From: Deltaproteobacteria bacterium
Lineage (GTDB): Bacteria; UBA10199; JACPAL01
Direction of reading: 5' to 3'
Assembly (NCBI GenBank): GCA_016180845.1
Contig: JACPAK010000009.1
Coordinates: 1 to 64,000 of the forward strand
DNA: 64,000 nt
The notes under the pieces are model-generated. The model searched no databases. It had not been told where the DNA came from and saw nothing but the letters and a program-made list of their open reading frames with translations. Positions 51,671 to 60,059 of this stretch are shown here, one piece after another. How positions within the stretch are numbered: the first letter of the stretch is position 1; each line of letters opens with the position of its first letter. The position numbers and the translations under genes were made by a program.

Positions 51671-52405
51671 ATGAAGATCCTTGCCATTGATACGTCGACG
51701 CTCACCGGCAGTGTTGCGTTGCTTGAAACGTCCCCACTTGTCTTAAAGACCGAGATGGTCCTCTCTGTCTCTGTCAAACATTCCCAATCCCTGATGCCGG
51801 CGATTGAACGGATCCTGAAGGAAAATCAGGTTGAGGTCGGTGAAATTGATCTCTTTGCTGTTTCAGAAGGGCCAGGATCATTCACCGGTTTGAGGATCGG
51901 GATTGCGACGACCCAAGGCCTTGCGTTGGGGACAGGCAAACCTTGCGTCGGTGTCTCCAGTCTTCTGGCATTGGGTCTGAATGGCTCCTTTTTCCCCGGG
52001 CTCGTTGTCCCGATGTTCGATGCGAGGCGGGGAGAGGTTTATGCGGCTTGTTTTCAAAATCCCCCCCGGCCCCCCTTTTTCAAAGGGGGGGGAGTTGTTA
52101 TTGAGGAATCAGCTGTCACTCCTGACGACTTGCTGACTAGACTCTTACAAATTTCATCGGACGATCCGTTGCTCTTTTTGGGTCAAGGGGCTGAGGTGCA
52201 TCGGGATCTCATCGTGAGCAAGTTTGCAGAGAGAGCGGAGTTCGCCCCCCCTGGGTTTAATCTTCCGCGTGCCTCTCATGTGGGCTATCTCGCCTGGCAG
52301 AAATATCTCAAAGAGGGGAGCGGTTCAAAAGGCCTCGTTCAACCGACCTATCTTCGAAGCGCCGAGGTCACGTTTCCAGTTTCAAAACGCTCAATTGCAC
52401 CTTGA
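51671..52405 (+). CDS. tsaB: tRNA threonylcarbamoyladenosine protein TsaB
   Basis: A 244-residue TsaB, partner of TsaD in making t6A37 of tRNA: ILAIDTSTLTGSVALLE, SEGPGSFTGLRIGIATTQGL, VPMFDARRGEVYAACF. Just after that motif lies a stretch encoding NPPRPPFFKGGGV, produced by an inserted GC-rich palindrome in frame (see repeat at 52057). The frame stays open, so the protein is probably functional. It starts directly after the rseP stop. Confidence 0.93.
   Translation: MKILAIDTSTLTGSVALLETSPLVLKTEMVLSVSVKHSQSLMPAIERILKENQVEVGEIDLFAVSEGPGSFTGLRIGIATTQGLALGTGKPCVGVSSLLALGLNGSFFPGLVVPMFDARRGEVYAACFQNPPRPPFFKGGGVVIEESAVTPDDLLTRLLQISSDDPLLFLGQGAEVHRDLIVSKFAERAEFAPPGFNLPRASHVGYLAWQKYLKEGSGSKGLVQPTYLRSAEVTFPVSKRSIAP
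52057..52094. repeat. GC-rich palindromic element within tsaB
   Basis: Perfect 9-bp arms CCCCCCTTT (52070-52078) and AAAGGGGGG (52082-52090) around TTC, flanked by a C-run on the left and further G-run on the right that extend the dyad imperfectly. Read in frame it gives NPPRPPFFKGG, the typical translation of small dispersed palindromes found in many bacterial genomes. It interrupts a variable loop of TsaB. Confidence 0.7.
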
Positions 52406-52452
52406 CACCCCTCCAATAAGTCCGCAATATCAAGATCTTGTAACTTTATTCT

Positions 52453-52677
52453 ATGGAATCACCAGACTTCAACGGGATTGAGACCTATCTTGAAGAAGAT
52501 TCCCTGCTTCGGAAGGAGCATGACGACTACAAAAAACTCAAGAAACAGATTGCGAAGCTCGAAAAGAAACCCTTTCTCACTTCAGCTGAAGAGAGGGAGG
52601 AAAAACTTCTTAAGAAAATGAAGCTCAAGAAAAAAGAAGCGATTATGCAACTGATGGAGAAACATAAAAATGGGTAA
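52453..52677 (+). CDS. DUF465/YdcH-like small coiled-coil protein
   Basis: A 74-residue, highly charged helical protein with [20 protein letters not shown] and [20 protein letters not shown], the pattern of the DUF465 (YdcH) family, whose role is unknown. The start has no ribosome-binding site; TTGACA at 52402-52407 could be a -35. It overlaps ilvB by eight bases, so it probably heads the ilv operon transcript. Confidence 0.75.
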   Translation: MESPDFNGIETYLEEDSLLRKEHDDYKKLKKQIAKLEKKPFLTSAEEREEKLLKKMKLKKKEAIMQLMEKHKNG

Positions 52678-54379
52678 GCAAATGACAGGGGCGCAGATTT
52701 TCCTGAAGACGCTTGAAGATCTCGGTGTTGACACCATCTTTGGTTATCCCGGTGGTGTTGTCCTTTATATTTACGACGAGATTTTTAAACAAAATAAAAT
52801 CAAACATATCCTTGTCCGACACGAACAAGGAGCGACACATATGGCGGATGGTTATGCGCGCGTTACGGGAAAGCCGGGTGTTGTCCTGGCGACGTCGGGT
52901 CCAGGGGCGACGAACACGGTGACTGGCCTCGCGACGGCGATGATGGACTCGGTCCCGATGGTCTGCTTTACCGGTCAGGTGCCGGTCCAATTGATCGGGA
53001 ATGATGCGTTTCAAGAGTGTGATATTGTCGGCATCACCCGTCCCTGTACGAAGCATAACTATCTCGTGAAAGATGTGAACGATCTCGAGCGGGTCATTCA
53101 TCAGGCCTTTTACATTGCGACCTCGGGACGTCCGGGTCCGGTACTTGTCGATATTCCGAAAGATGTGAGTCTTGCCACTGCTGAATATCAGGGGCTCAAG
53201 AATGTCTCACTTCGCGGTTACAAGCCGCAAAAAATTGCCCCTCAAGGCCATATGGAAGAGGCGATGGAGATGATCTTTTCCTCGAAGAAGCCTGTCCTTT
53301 ATATGGGGGGAGGTGTCGTGGCGTCGGGGGCGGCCGATCTGGTCCGGGAGTTCAGTGACAAGTTGAATCTGCCGGTTGGGATCACCCTCATGGGGCTTGG
53401 AGGTTTTCCAGGGACTCACCCCAATTCCATGGGGATGATCGGGATGCATGGTGGTTATTGGGCCAATATGGCGATGCATGATGCGGATCTTCTGATCGCG
53501 CTTGGCCCACGCTTTGATGACCGCGTGACCGGTGATCTCAAAAAATTCTCCGTTCGCTCAAAGAAGATCCATCTTGATATTGATGCCACTTCGATCGGGA
53601 AGATTGTCAATGTAGATGTCGCACTTGTTGGAGATGCGAAAGAGGTGCTTAAAAAAATGATTGAGATCGTCGATAGAGATCCAAAACGGCTCGCTCAGTA
53701 TCGAAAAACGGTCCAGCCTTGGCATGACCAGATCGATCAATGGCGCAAGACACACCCGCTTTATTATCCTCAGGAGATGGGTGGTGAGCTTCGACCGCAA
53801 TTTGTGATTCAAAAGATCTACGACGTGACCAAGGGGAATGCGATCGTCACGACCGATGTGGGACAACACCAGATGTGGGCGGCCCAGATTTATGCCTTCG
53901 ACAAGCCACGTCGTTGGTGTACCTCCGGTGGCTTGGGGACGATGGGTTACGGTTTCCCCGCCGCGATAGGCGCGCAGATGGCGCATCCTGGGGATACTGT
54001 TTTCTGTATCTCCGGAGATGGTTCAATCCAGATGAATATTCAGGAGATGGCAACTGCGGTTCAGTATAAATTACCGGTGAAGGTGGCGATCATTAATAAT
54101 TTCTATCTCGGAATGGTCCGTCAGTGGCAGGAGTTCTTTTACGGGCGTCGTTATTCAGAATCCTCCATGGCCCCGCTCCCTGATTTTGTGAAGCTGGCGG
54201 ATAGTTACGGTGGGGTCGGTTTTCTTGTTAAGAAACCTTCTGAGGTTGAACCGGTTCTCAAGGAGTCGATGAAGGTCAAGGATCGCCCTGTCTTGATCGA
54301 TTTTCAGGTAGCTAAGGAAGAAAATGTAATGCCCATGGTGCCGGCGGGGAAGGGGCTGGATGAGATGTTGTTGGCGTAG
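52670..54379 (+). CDS. ilvB: Acetolactate synthase, large subunit
   Basis: A 569-residue ThDP enzyme of branched-chain amino-acid synthesis: [39 protein letters not shown] with the catalytic Glu, and the ThDP motif [20 protein letters not shown] to [14 protein letters not shown]. The FAD region (GDFDDRVTG-type: [13 protein letters not shown]) is present. ATG 52670 overlaps the preceding gene. ilvN follows; ilvC and ilvD are not in the window. Confidence 0.96.
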   Translation: MGKQMTGAQIFLKTLEDLGVDTIFGYPGGVVLYIYDEIFKQNKIKHILVRHEQGATHMADGYARVTGKPGVVLATSGPGATNTVTGLATAMMDSVPMVCFTGQVPVQLIGNDAFQECDIVGITRPCTKHNYLVKDVNDLERVIHQAFYIATSGRPGPVLVDIPKDVSLATAEYQGLKNVSLRGYKPQKIAPQGHMEEAMEMIFSSKKPVLYMGGGVVASGAADLVREFSDKLNLPVGITLMGLGGFPGTHPNSMGMIGMHGGYWANMAMHDADLLIALGPRFDDRVTGDLKKFSVRSKKIHLDIDATSIGKIVNVDVALVGDAKEVLKKMIEIVDRDPKRLAQYRKTVQPWHDQIDQWRKTHPLYYPQEMGGELRPQFVIQKIYDVTKGNAIVTTDVGQHQMWAAQIYAFDKPRRWCTSGGLGTMGYGFPAAIGAQMAHPGDTVFCISGDGSIQMNIQEMATAVQYKLPVKVAIINNFYLGMVRQWQEFFYGRRYSESSMAPLPDFVKLADSYGGVGFLVKKPSEVEPVLKESMKVKDRPVLIDFQVAKEENVMPMVPAGKGLDEMLLA

Positions 54380-54390
54380 GGGCTTATAAT

Positions 54391-54645
54391 ATGGACAAGA
54401 AACACACCATCTCTGTTCTCGTTGAAAATGAATTCGGTGTGCTCGCCCGCATCGCTGGACTGTTTGCGCAGAAAGGATACAACATTGAGGCGCTCCATGT
54501 TGAGCCGTGTACCGATGACAAATCTCTCTCACAAATGACGATTGTGACGATTGGAAGTGATCAGATTCTGAAACAAATTATCAAACAACTCGATAAACTG
54601 ATCAATGTTCTGCGGGCAGAAGACGTAACAGGTAAAAAATCATGA
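54391..54645 (+). CDS. ilvN: Acetolactate synthase, small regulatory subunit (short form)
   Basis: An 84-residue protein that is a single ACT domain: HTISVLVENEFGVLARIAGL, GYNIEALHVEPCTDDKSLSQ and a C-terminal QIIKQLDKLINVLRAED. It gives valine feedback to IlvB. Many small subunits are about 160 residues with a second domain; this one resembles the short IlvN/IlvM type, and the clean stop and next gene show it is not truncated by a frameshift. Confidence 0.93.
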   Translation: MDKKHTISVLVENEFGVLARIAGLFAQKGYNIEALHVEPCTDDKSLSQMTIVTIGSDQILKQIIKQLDKLINVLRAEDVTGKKS

Positions 54646-54655
54646 GGAGCAGAAG

Positions 54656-55279
54656 ATGGTTGTGAAAGAAAGTTATCCTTTTGTTGCCACCGGTCTGTTT
54701 TTCTCTATTCTTCTGATCGCCTTTTTTGGGGTTTTTGGATTACCGACACTTATTATACCTGCCTATATTGCCTACTTCTTCCGGAATCCACGGCGAACGA
54801 TCCCTTCAGAAAAAAATCTGATCCTTGCCCCGGCTGATGGGAGGATCCTCACGGTGGGGGAGGGAGAGGAAAAAAGGTACCTTCAAAAGAAGATGAAGAA
54901 GGTCAGTATCTTTATGTCTCCAATGGACGTTCATCTGAATCGGATTCCTTATTCTGGAAAAATCAAAAAGGTTTTTTACAACCACGGAAAATACCTTGCT
55001 GCCTTTAAAGAGAAGGCGTCGTTGGATAATGAGCAAAATGCGGTTTTATTGGAAACCGAGCGGGGAGACGAGATCCTCTTTGTACAGATTGCCGGGTGGT
55101 TAGCCCGAAGGATTGTCTGTTATTTAAAAGGAGGGGAGACGGTAGAACGCGGTCAGCGCTATGGGTTGATTCGCTTCGGTTCACGCATGGATGTTTACCT
55201 TCCGTCAACAGTTGAACTCTTGGTTTCTGTGGGAGAACGTGCTAAGGCTGGTGAAACAGCGATTGCGAGGTTTTTATGA
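54656..55279 (+). CDS. psd: Phosphatidylserine decarboxylase, short type
   Basis: A 207-residue pyruvoyl enzyme making phosphatidylethanolamine. An N-terminal membrane region is followed by APADGRILTVGEGEEK, SIFMSPMDVHLNRIPYSGKI and the self-cleavage site FGSRMDVYLP, where Ser becomes the pyruvoyl group. This is the short (archaeal-type) Psd found in many Deltaproteobacteria. It overlaps pssA by four bases. Preceded by GAGGAGCAGAAG. Confidence 0.95.
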   Translation: MVVKESYPFVATGLFFSILLIAFFGVFGLPTLIIPAYIAYFFRNPRRTIPSEKNLILAPADGRILTVGEGEEKRYLQKKMKKVSIFMSPMDVHLNRIPYSGKIKKVFYNHGKYLAAFKEKASLDNEQNAVLLETERGDEILFVQIAGWLARRIVCYLKGGETVERGQRYGLIRFGSRMDVYLPSTVELLVSVGERAKAGETAIARFL

Positions 55280-56091
55280 AACGTGTTCCGTTGTCAAAGG
55301 GAGTCTATATCCTTCCCAGTCTTTTTACGACCGGGTCTCTTTTTTGCGGATTTTATTCCATAGTCCACTCGGTCTCTGGGGATTTTGTCCGGGCGACGAT
55401 CGCGATTTTTGCCGCTGGCTTCTTTGACCTCCTCGACGGTCGGATTGCGCGATTGACGAAGAGTGAGAGCGATTTTGGGGTCGAATATGATTCCCTCGTT
55501 GATCTTGTTTCTTTTGGTCTTGCTCCAGCATTGCTTCTCTATATGTGGAACCTCAAGGATATGGGTCGTATCGGTTGGCTCGCCGCTTTTGTCTATTTTG
55601 CCTGTGGGGCTTTGAGGCTGGCCCGCTACAATATCCAGATCGGGACGATTGAGAAGAAACGTTTTGAGGGGCTTCCAATTCCTGCTGCCGCATTGACCCT
55701 TGTGAGCTTTGTCATCTTTTTTGAGACCGGCTATGGTATGCCGTTGCTTCGTCAGCCGCTCTCTCTCTTTTTCCCTTTTTTGCTCGGGCCCTTGATGGTC
55801 AGTCGGATTCCTTATCGCAGTTTCAAAGATCTTGATTTCAAAAGAAGTCGAAATGCCTTTTATCTCCTTGTCGGAATGGTTGGAGTGATCTTGGTGATTG
55901 CCTCGGATCCGGAGCGAGTCCTTTTTTACATCGGGCTTCTCTATATTTCCTCAGGTCCTCTGGAAAAACTTTTTCTCTCCTGGAAGGCCCATCGGGAAAA
56001 GGCAGCCCTGACGAAAGGAGAGTCGCTCTGGAGACGTCGGAGGCGCAAGATTACAGTCCTTGAGGAAAGCCGAGATCGCAATGCCGGCTGA
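55276..56091 (+). CDS. pssA: Phosphatidylserine synthase (CDP-alcohol phosphotransferase)
   Basis: A 271-residue membrane enzyme with the CDP-alcohol phosphotransferase motif DGRIARLTKSESDFGVEYDS ending LVD (DGx2ARx8Gx3Dx3D) and about seven helices. It joins serine to CDP-diacylglycerol (from CdsA) and its product is used by the upstream-encoded Psd. The 3' end overlaps leuA by 11 bases. Confidence 0.95.
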   Translation: MKRVPLSKGVYILPSLFTTGSLFCGFYSIVHSVSGDFVRATIAIFAAGFFDLLDGRIARLTKSESDFGVEYDSLVDLVSFGLAPALLLYMWNLKDMGRIGWLAAFVYFACGALRLARYNIQIGTIEKKRFEGLPIPAAALTLVSFVIFFETGYGMPLLRQPLSLFFPFLLGPLMVSRIPYRSFKDLDFKRSRNAFYLLVGMVGVILVIASDPERVLFYIGLLYISSGPLEKLFLSWKAHREKAALTKGESLWRRRRRKITVLEESRDRNAG

Positions 56092-57619
56092 TTTTGTCAA
56101 AATATTTGATACGACCCTTCGAGATGGTGAACAATCCCCCGGTTACAGCATGGATATTAATGAAAAGCTGACGATGGCCCATCAGCTAGCGCGGCTCGGT
56201 GTCGATGTGATTGAGGCGGGATTTCCGATCGCCTCACCGGGGGATTTCGAGTCCGTTCGGAGGATCGCCTCTGAAGTAGAAGGGCCTTCAATTTGCGGAC
56301 TGGCACGTGCCCAGACAGCAGATATCGAACGCTGTTGGGAGGCGGTGAAACCCTCAAGGAAACCACGAATCCATGTCTTCATTGCGACATCCGATATTCA
56401 TCTCAAATACAAATTGAGAAAAGATCGGGAACAGGTTTTGAAGGATGCCGTTCAGGCGATAAGATTGGCGAAAAGCTTTACCGAGGATGTTGAGTTTTCG
56501 GCTGAGGATGCCACGCGCAGCGATCCCACTTACCTGGCAGAGATACTTTCGGCGGTCGTTGAGGCGGGGGCAATGACACTCAATATCCCGGACACGGTCG
56601 GCTACACGATTCCTTCCGAATATTCAAAACTGATTCGATATCTGAAGGAGCATGTGCAGGGAGCCGACCACGTTGTTTTGAGCGCCCATTGTCATAACGA
56701 TTTGGGATTGGCGGTGGCAAATTCTCTGGCGGGAATCGAGAGTGGAATCAGACAGGTCGAGTGCACGATCAACGGGATCGGTGAACGGGCCGGCAATGCC
56801 TCTTTGGAAGAGATCGTGATGGCGCTCAAGGTTCGACAGGAGAAACTGGGTTTAACAACTCGAATTCAAACCGAACAGCTCTATCCCTCAAGCCGTCTTT
56901 TGGCCCATATTACCGGAATCGGGGTCCAGCCGAACAAGGCAATCGTCGGGGCGAACGCATTTGCCCACGAGTCGGGGATCCATCAGGATGGTCTTCTCAA
57001 GTCGGAGTTGACCTATTCGATCATGACACCGGATCAGGTGGGGGTGACGGCCCATCAATATGTTTTGGGGAAACATTCCGGTCGCCATGCCTTTCGCGAG
57101 AAATTGAAGGCGTTGAATTATCAACTGACTGACGCGCAGTTTGAAGAGGTGTTTAAGAAGATGAAGGAGTTGGCAGACAAGAAAAAACGGGTATTTGATG
57201 AGGATATCGAGATGATTGTCATGGATCTTTTGGGACATGGCCCGGAACGATACATCCTCGAGGATCTGAAGATCCAGAGTGGTACCAGACTGACTCCCAA
57301 GGCGGTTGTGACACTTAAAATCAACGGCAAAAAAGTACGCACCGAATCAAAAGGGGATGGTCCTGTCGATGCCGCCTTTTCAGCGATCAAGAAGTTGACG
57401 AAGTTCAAGGGGAACCTCCAAAAATTTTCAATCAATGCGATCACGGGGGGGACCGATGCCCAAGGGGAGGTGACTGTTGCGTTGGAGTACGACGGACGGA
57501 CGGTGCGTGGCGTCGGTTCGCATACCGATATTGTCGTTGCCTCCGTGAAGGCATTTCTCGCGGCGCTCAATCGTACCGAATCAACGACCGATCGAGTTCA
57601 TCCGCAAAAGGGGGTTTAA
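56081..57619 (+). CDS. leuA: 2-isopropylmalate synthase
   Basis: A 512-residue leucine-pathway enzyme: VKIFDTTLRDGEQSPGYSMD catalytic start, LSAHCHNDLGLAVANSLAGI metal site, NGIGERAGNASLEEIVMALK, HESGIHQDG, and a C-terminal leucine-binding regulatory domain (GTDAQGEVTVALEYDGRTVR). ATG 56081 is chosen as it gives the family N-terminus; it overlaps pssA. Leucine synthesis continues with leuB at 60060, after the toxin-antitoxin island; leuCD are not in the window. Confidence 0.96.
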   Translation: MPADFVKIFDTTLRDGEQSPGYSMDINEKLTMAHQLARLGVDVIEAGFPIASPGDFESVRRIASEVEGPSICGLARAQTADIERCWEAVKPSRKPRIHVFIATSDIHLKYKLRKDREQVLKDAVQAIRLAKSFTEDVEFSAEDATRSDPTYLAEILSAVVEAGAMTLNIPDTVGYTIPSEYSKLIRYLKEHVQGADHVVLSAHCHNDLGLAVANSLAGIESGIRQVECTINGIGERAGNASLEEIVMALKVRQEKLGLTTRIQTEQLYPSSRLLAHITGIGVQPNKAIVGANAFAHESGIHQDGLLKSELTYSIMTPDQVGVTAHQYVLGKHSGRHAFREKLKALNYQLTDAQFEEVFKKMKELADKKKRVFDEDIEMIVMDLLGHGPERYILEDLKIQSGTRLTPKAVVTLKINGKKVRTESKGDGPVDAAFSAIKKLTKFKGNLQKFSINAITGGTDAQGEVTVALEYDGRTVRGVGSHTDIVVASVKAFLAALNRTESTTDRVHPQKGV

Positions 57620-57700
57620 TTCAGGGCGCTAATAATCCTTCCGTCGAGATCAAACAGTTTATCAAAGACACCAACCATGAACATCTATGGTAGAATCACC

Positions 57701-57729
57701 TTGTCTTTTGGCTGTATAGGTGCTATACA
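57701..57729 (+). promoter_or_regulatory. Promoter and operator of the ribbon-helix-helix/PIN operon
   Basis: TTGTCT (57701-57706), 17-base spacer, TATACA (57724-57729). A perfect palindrome TGTATAG GTG CTATACA (57713-57729) covers the spacer and -10, the typical place for antitoxin autoregulation. Transcription would start about three bases before ATG 57739. Confidence 0.7.
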
Positions 57730-57738
57730 TAGGCACAT

Positions 57739-57978
57739 ATGTCTCAATTCAATATCAATATAACTCCAGATTTTGAAAAAGACCTTGAAAAATATATGAA
57801 AAAACAAGGTCTTAAACAAAAATCGGAGGCGATTCGAAGGGCTGTTCATGAAGCGGTTGAGCGACTGAGCCGTAAAAAAATAGAATATAATTTTAAAGAT
57901 ATCTTGGGGATTGCGTCTCAATACCCTCAAAACCAACATCCAAAATTCCAATCGGAAGATGAGTTGTGGGAAAAGTGA
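57739..57978 (+). CDS. Ribbon-helix-helix antitoxin
   Basis: A 79-residue protein: an N-terminal strand and two helices (NINITPDFEKDLEKYMKKQG; KQKSEAIRRAVHEAVER) typical of ribbon-helix-helix antitoxins, then a C-terminal toxin-binding tail. It overlaps the PIN toxin start by one base (TGATG). It should bind its own palindromic operator and neutralise the PIN RNase. Weak AGG only before ATG. Confidence 0.85.
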   Translation: MSQFNINITPDFEKDLEKYMKKQGLKQKSEAIRRAVHEAVERLSRKKIEYNFKDILGIASQYPQNQHPKFQSEDELWEK

Positions 57979-58349
57979 TGGTTATTGATACCTCCGCACT
58001 CTTAGCCATTGTATTCCATGAGGAAAAGGGATCTTCCATCCAAGAGAGGCTAGACCAAGAAGAGGGTTTGCTCCTTATGAGCACGGTGAATCTCACGGAG
58101 TTTCTCATCCTGATACGGTCCCGATTGACTGTGGGTTACGATCAAGTTTATGAGAAAATTCTGACGACAGGTATTCGCTTTATCCCACCGACTGTGCACC
58201 ATGCAGAAGTTGCCGCCAAGGCAAGGCTTCAATATCCGCTCAATCTCGGTGATTGCTTTGTCTACGCCTTGGCAAAAGATGAAAATGAGCCGATATTGAC
58301 CTTGGATCCTGATTTTAAAAAAACAGATGCCGTTGTCATCATGCCCTGA
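57978..58349 (+). CDS. PIN-domain ribonuclease toxin (VapC-like)
   Basis: A 123-residue PIN toxin with all acidic metal residues: Asp in MVIDTSALLAIVF, Glu in STVNLTEFLIL, Asp in LNLGDCFVYALA and Asp in LTLDPDF. Such toxins cut tRNA or rRNA when the antitoxin is lost. ATG 57978 shares a base with the antitoxin stop; GTG 57975 or 57966 are alternatives. Confidence 0.88.
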   Translation: MVIDTSALLAIVFHEEKGSSIQERLDQEEGLLLMSTVNLTEFLILIRSRLTVGYDQVYEKILTTGIRFIPPTVHHAEVAAKARLQYPLNLGDCFVYALAKDENEPILTLDPDFKKTDAVVIMP

Positions 58350-58353
58350 TCCT

Positions 58354-58644
58354 ATGCCCTCCTGCTTTTCCTGTGAAAATTCTATCGAGGTGACCGAGCG
58401 AGTGGGGCGACGAGACAGTTGTCCGAAATGCCATGCCGATCTTCACTGCTGCAAAAACTGCGAGTTTTACGACCGGTCGGCTTATAATGAATGCCGTGAA
58501 TCCCAGGCCGATCGGGTTCTGGATAAGGAGAAGTCCAATTTTTGTGATTATTTTCAGCTCGCCCAAGCGCCTCATGCGATGAAAGAGAACGATGTAGCGG
58601 CCGAGGCGAAACGAAAACTGGAGGCGTTATTCAAGAAGAAGTGA
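58354..58644 (+). CDS. Small cysteine-rich (zinc-ribbon) protein
   Basis: A 96-residue protein with about ten Cys, arranged CFSC, CPKCHADLHCCKNCEFY, NECRE and FCDYF, suggesting one or two zinc sites. The rest is charged and helical (KENDVAAEAKRKLEALFKKK). ATG 58354 lies four bases after the PIN toxin stop; an earlier in-frame ATG lies inside that gene. Family not named with certainty; function unknown. Confidence 0.75.
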   Translation: MPSCFSCENSIEVTERVGRRDSCPKCHADLHCCKNCEFYDRSAYNECRESQADRVLDKEKSNFCDYFQLAQAPHAMKENDVAAEAKRKLEALFKKK

Positions 58645-58653
58645 ATATTTTAT

Positions 58654-59037
58654 TTACTTCAAAATCCTGATGGGAACGATCTGCGCAATTTTAGAAAAAA
58701 TAGTGTCGAAAGAATAGAGGAGGCCATTCGTCTCCAGAGCACACTGAGCCACATGGGCATCCGGAACACTTACCCTTAACCCTTTTTCACGAAATAATCG
58801 GCGTGCCCGGCCGACCGCCGTCCAATGAGCCTCTGTAGTTTCATGAAAATTGAGGTCTTCCAGAAAATCGACGAGTTGTTTTTCTTTAGCTGTGGTCATC
58901 GTCCCACTCAACAGCTCGGCGCGCACAATCGGGGAAAGCAGCACGCGGCCGTCTTTTAGCGCCTGTTCCAGCTCTGGGAGTGTTTTTCCAGAAAAAAAAT
59001 CGATCCAGACAGAAGTGTCAACGATGAGTTCGCTCAC
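58654..59037 (-). CDS. vapC: PIN-domain toxin VapC
   Basis: A 127-residue PIN RNase: Asp7 in LIVDTSVWIDFF, Glu in IVRAELLSG, Asp in VPDAHVAQCAL and Asp in YSFDTIF. It starts inside vapB (20-base overlap) and converges with the zinc-ribbon gene, only nine bases away. It is a second, unrelated toxin copy (different sequence from 57978). Confidence 0.9.
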   Translation of the reverse strand: MSELIVDTSVWIDFFSGKTLPELEQALKDGRVLLSPIVRAELLSGTMTTAKEKQLVDFLEDLNFHETTEAHWTAVGRARRLFREKGLRVSVPDAHVAQCALETNGLLYSFDTIFSKIAQIVPIRILK

Positions 59038-59242
59038 GGGCTTGATCCAGATCGATATGTAGTTTTAATTTTCCTTTGAGAGACATCCCCTTCTCATAGG
59101 CACGACGACGCTTAACCAAACGGAGTCCCTCGATGAGGGTCTCGGTGACCCCTGTTTTTGTCGTCTCAAGGGCCCCCTCCAATAATTTTTTGGGGAGATT
59201 TGCCGTAATTCGACGGACGGGATCTGCAAGGTTTCTATTCAT
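59018..59242 (-). CDS. vapB: VapB-type antitoxin
   Basis: A 74-residue basic protein: RRITANLPKKLLEGALETTK is a ribbon-helix-helix-type start (VTETLIEGLRLVKRRRAYEK helix), followed by a tail that would fold on VapC. It overlaps vapC by 20 bases. The ATG lies inside a perfect inverted repeat and has no ribosome-binding site. Confidence 0.87.
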   Translation of the reverse strand: MNRNLADPVRRITANLPKKLLEGALETTKTGVTETLIEGLRLVKRRRAYEKGMSLKGKLKLHIDLDQARERTHR

Positions 59243-59277
59243 ATCTGTATGATGACGTAGATATGTATTTATGTCAA
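59240..59277 (-). promoter_or_regulatory. vapBC promoter and operator, apparently leaderless
   Basis: On the minus strand TTGACA (59277-59272), 17-base spacer, CATCAT (59254-59249), with the transcription start expected at or next to ATG 59242. Perfect 7-bp arms CATATCT (59240-59246) and AGATATG (59259-59265) with a 12-base centre cover the -10 and start codon, a fitting antitoxin operator. Confidence 0.65.
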
Positions 59278-59972
59278 TATGTTTTAGCTTGTTTGGCTAT
59301 TTCCGTAAACAGAGGTTCAATATAACCCCGCGCAACCACCTCAGCACTCTGTTTTCCTCCTATCATGGAGTTCTTTGAGGCTCCGGTGCAGGAGATGTTG
59401 TAATCAGGGCTGCTGTAAGCCCGATAACGTGCCTCCTCGGAAGGGGCATACGTTGGACCATTGACTGTTTCGCGAACCGTCAGTGTACAGGAGGAGCCAT
59501 CACGGACCCCTTGGATCGCAAATTGGATACTTAGGATCCAGCTGTCACAGGCAAGGGTCATCTCTTCACAGGAACTGGTTTCATGGGCCATTGAAATTTC
59601 GGTTACACTGACGTTTTCATTTCTTAATGAACCATTGAACGTATAGGTTGCCCGGATATCGCTGTGGAGTACTCCATTCGGTGCCCGGGTAAGAACGGGA
59701 TTTACGTTCAAGCTATCCGCGGCTCCTATCGCCTTACCGAAAATCCGGGTGTATTCGTATTCCAAGGCATTCTCTCTCAGAGCCACGAAGCTTGTTTGAA
59801 GATTTCTTGTTTCAATATCTTTATCTTTTAGTGTTTGGGGTGATTTCCGACGGGCTGATCGGTCGTTTAGCCAGTCCACCAATTTATTAGCGAGCCAACT
59901 ACCGACGAAAGGAGCGGCAATAACACCCCCTATTGTACCTAAAATGATTCCGCTCCTTCCAATACCGCTCAT
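59274..59972 (-). CDS. Hypothetical membrane-anchored protein
   Basis: A 232-residue protein I do not recognise. ATG 59972 has AGGAGG five bases upstream and is preferred over the start at 59993. One N-terminal membrane segment (GIILGTIGGVIAAPFVGSWL), a basic linker (NDRSARRKSPQTLKD), then a soluble, strand-rich domain with four Cys. Its stop overlaps the vapBC -35. It lies in the island between leuA and leuB. Confidence 0.7.
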   Translation of the reverse strand: MSGIGRSGIILGTIGGVIAAPFVGSWLANKLVDWLNDRSARRKSPQTLKDKDIETRNLQTSFVALRENALEYEYTRIFGKAIGAADSLNVNPVLTRAPNGVLHSDIRATYTFNGSLRNENVSVTEISMAHETSSCEEMTLACDSWILSIQFAIQGVRDGSSCTLTVRETVNGPTYAPSEEARYRAYSSPDYNISCTGASKNSMIGGKQSAEVVARGYIEPLFTEIAKQAKTY

Positions 59973-59999
59973 AGGAACCTCCTTATTTGGCAAAGTTTC

Positions 60000-60030
60000 A
60001 AGACGCTTGTTTTTCGATAGCAGGCGTCTT
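60000..60030. repeat. Inverted repeat upstream of leuB
   Basis: AAGACGC (60000-60006) and GCGTCTT (60024-60030), perfect 7-bp arms with a 17-base loop, in the short divergent region before leuB. No T-tract follows, so it is not a terminator; it could be an operator or leader hairpin. Confidence 0.4.
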
Positions 60031-60059
60031 AAGTTGCTAGAAATTTTTCAGGAGCAGTT

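Noticed and set aside
54391-54645. ilvN as a truncated or frameshifted gene
   Set aside because: A single ACT domain of about 84 residues is a known short form, and psd begins 11 bases later with a good ribosome-binding site.
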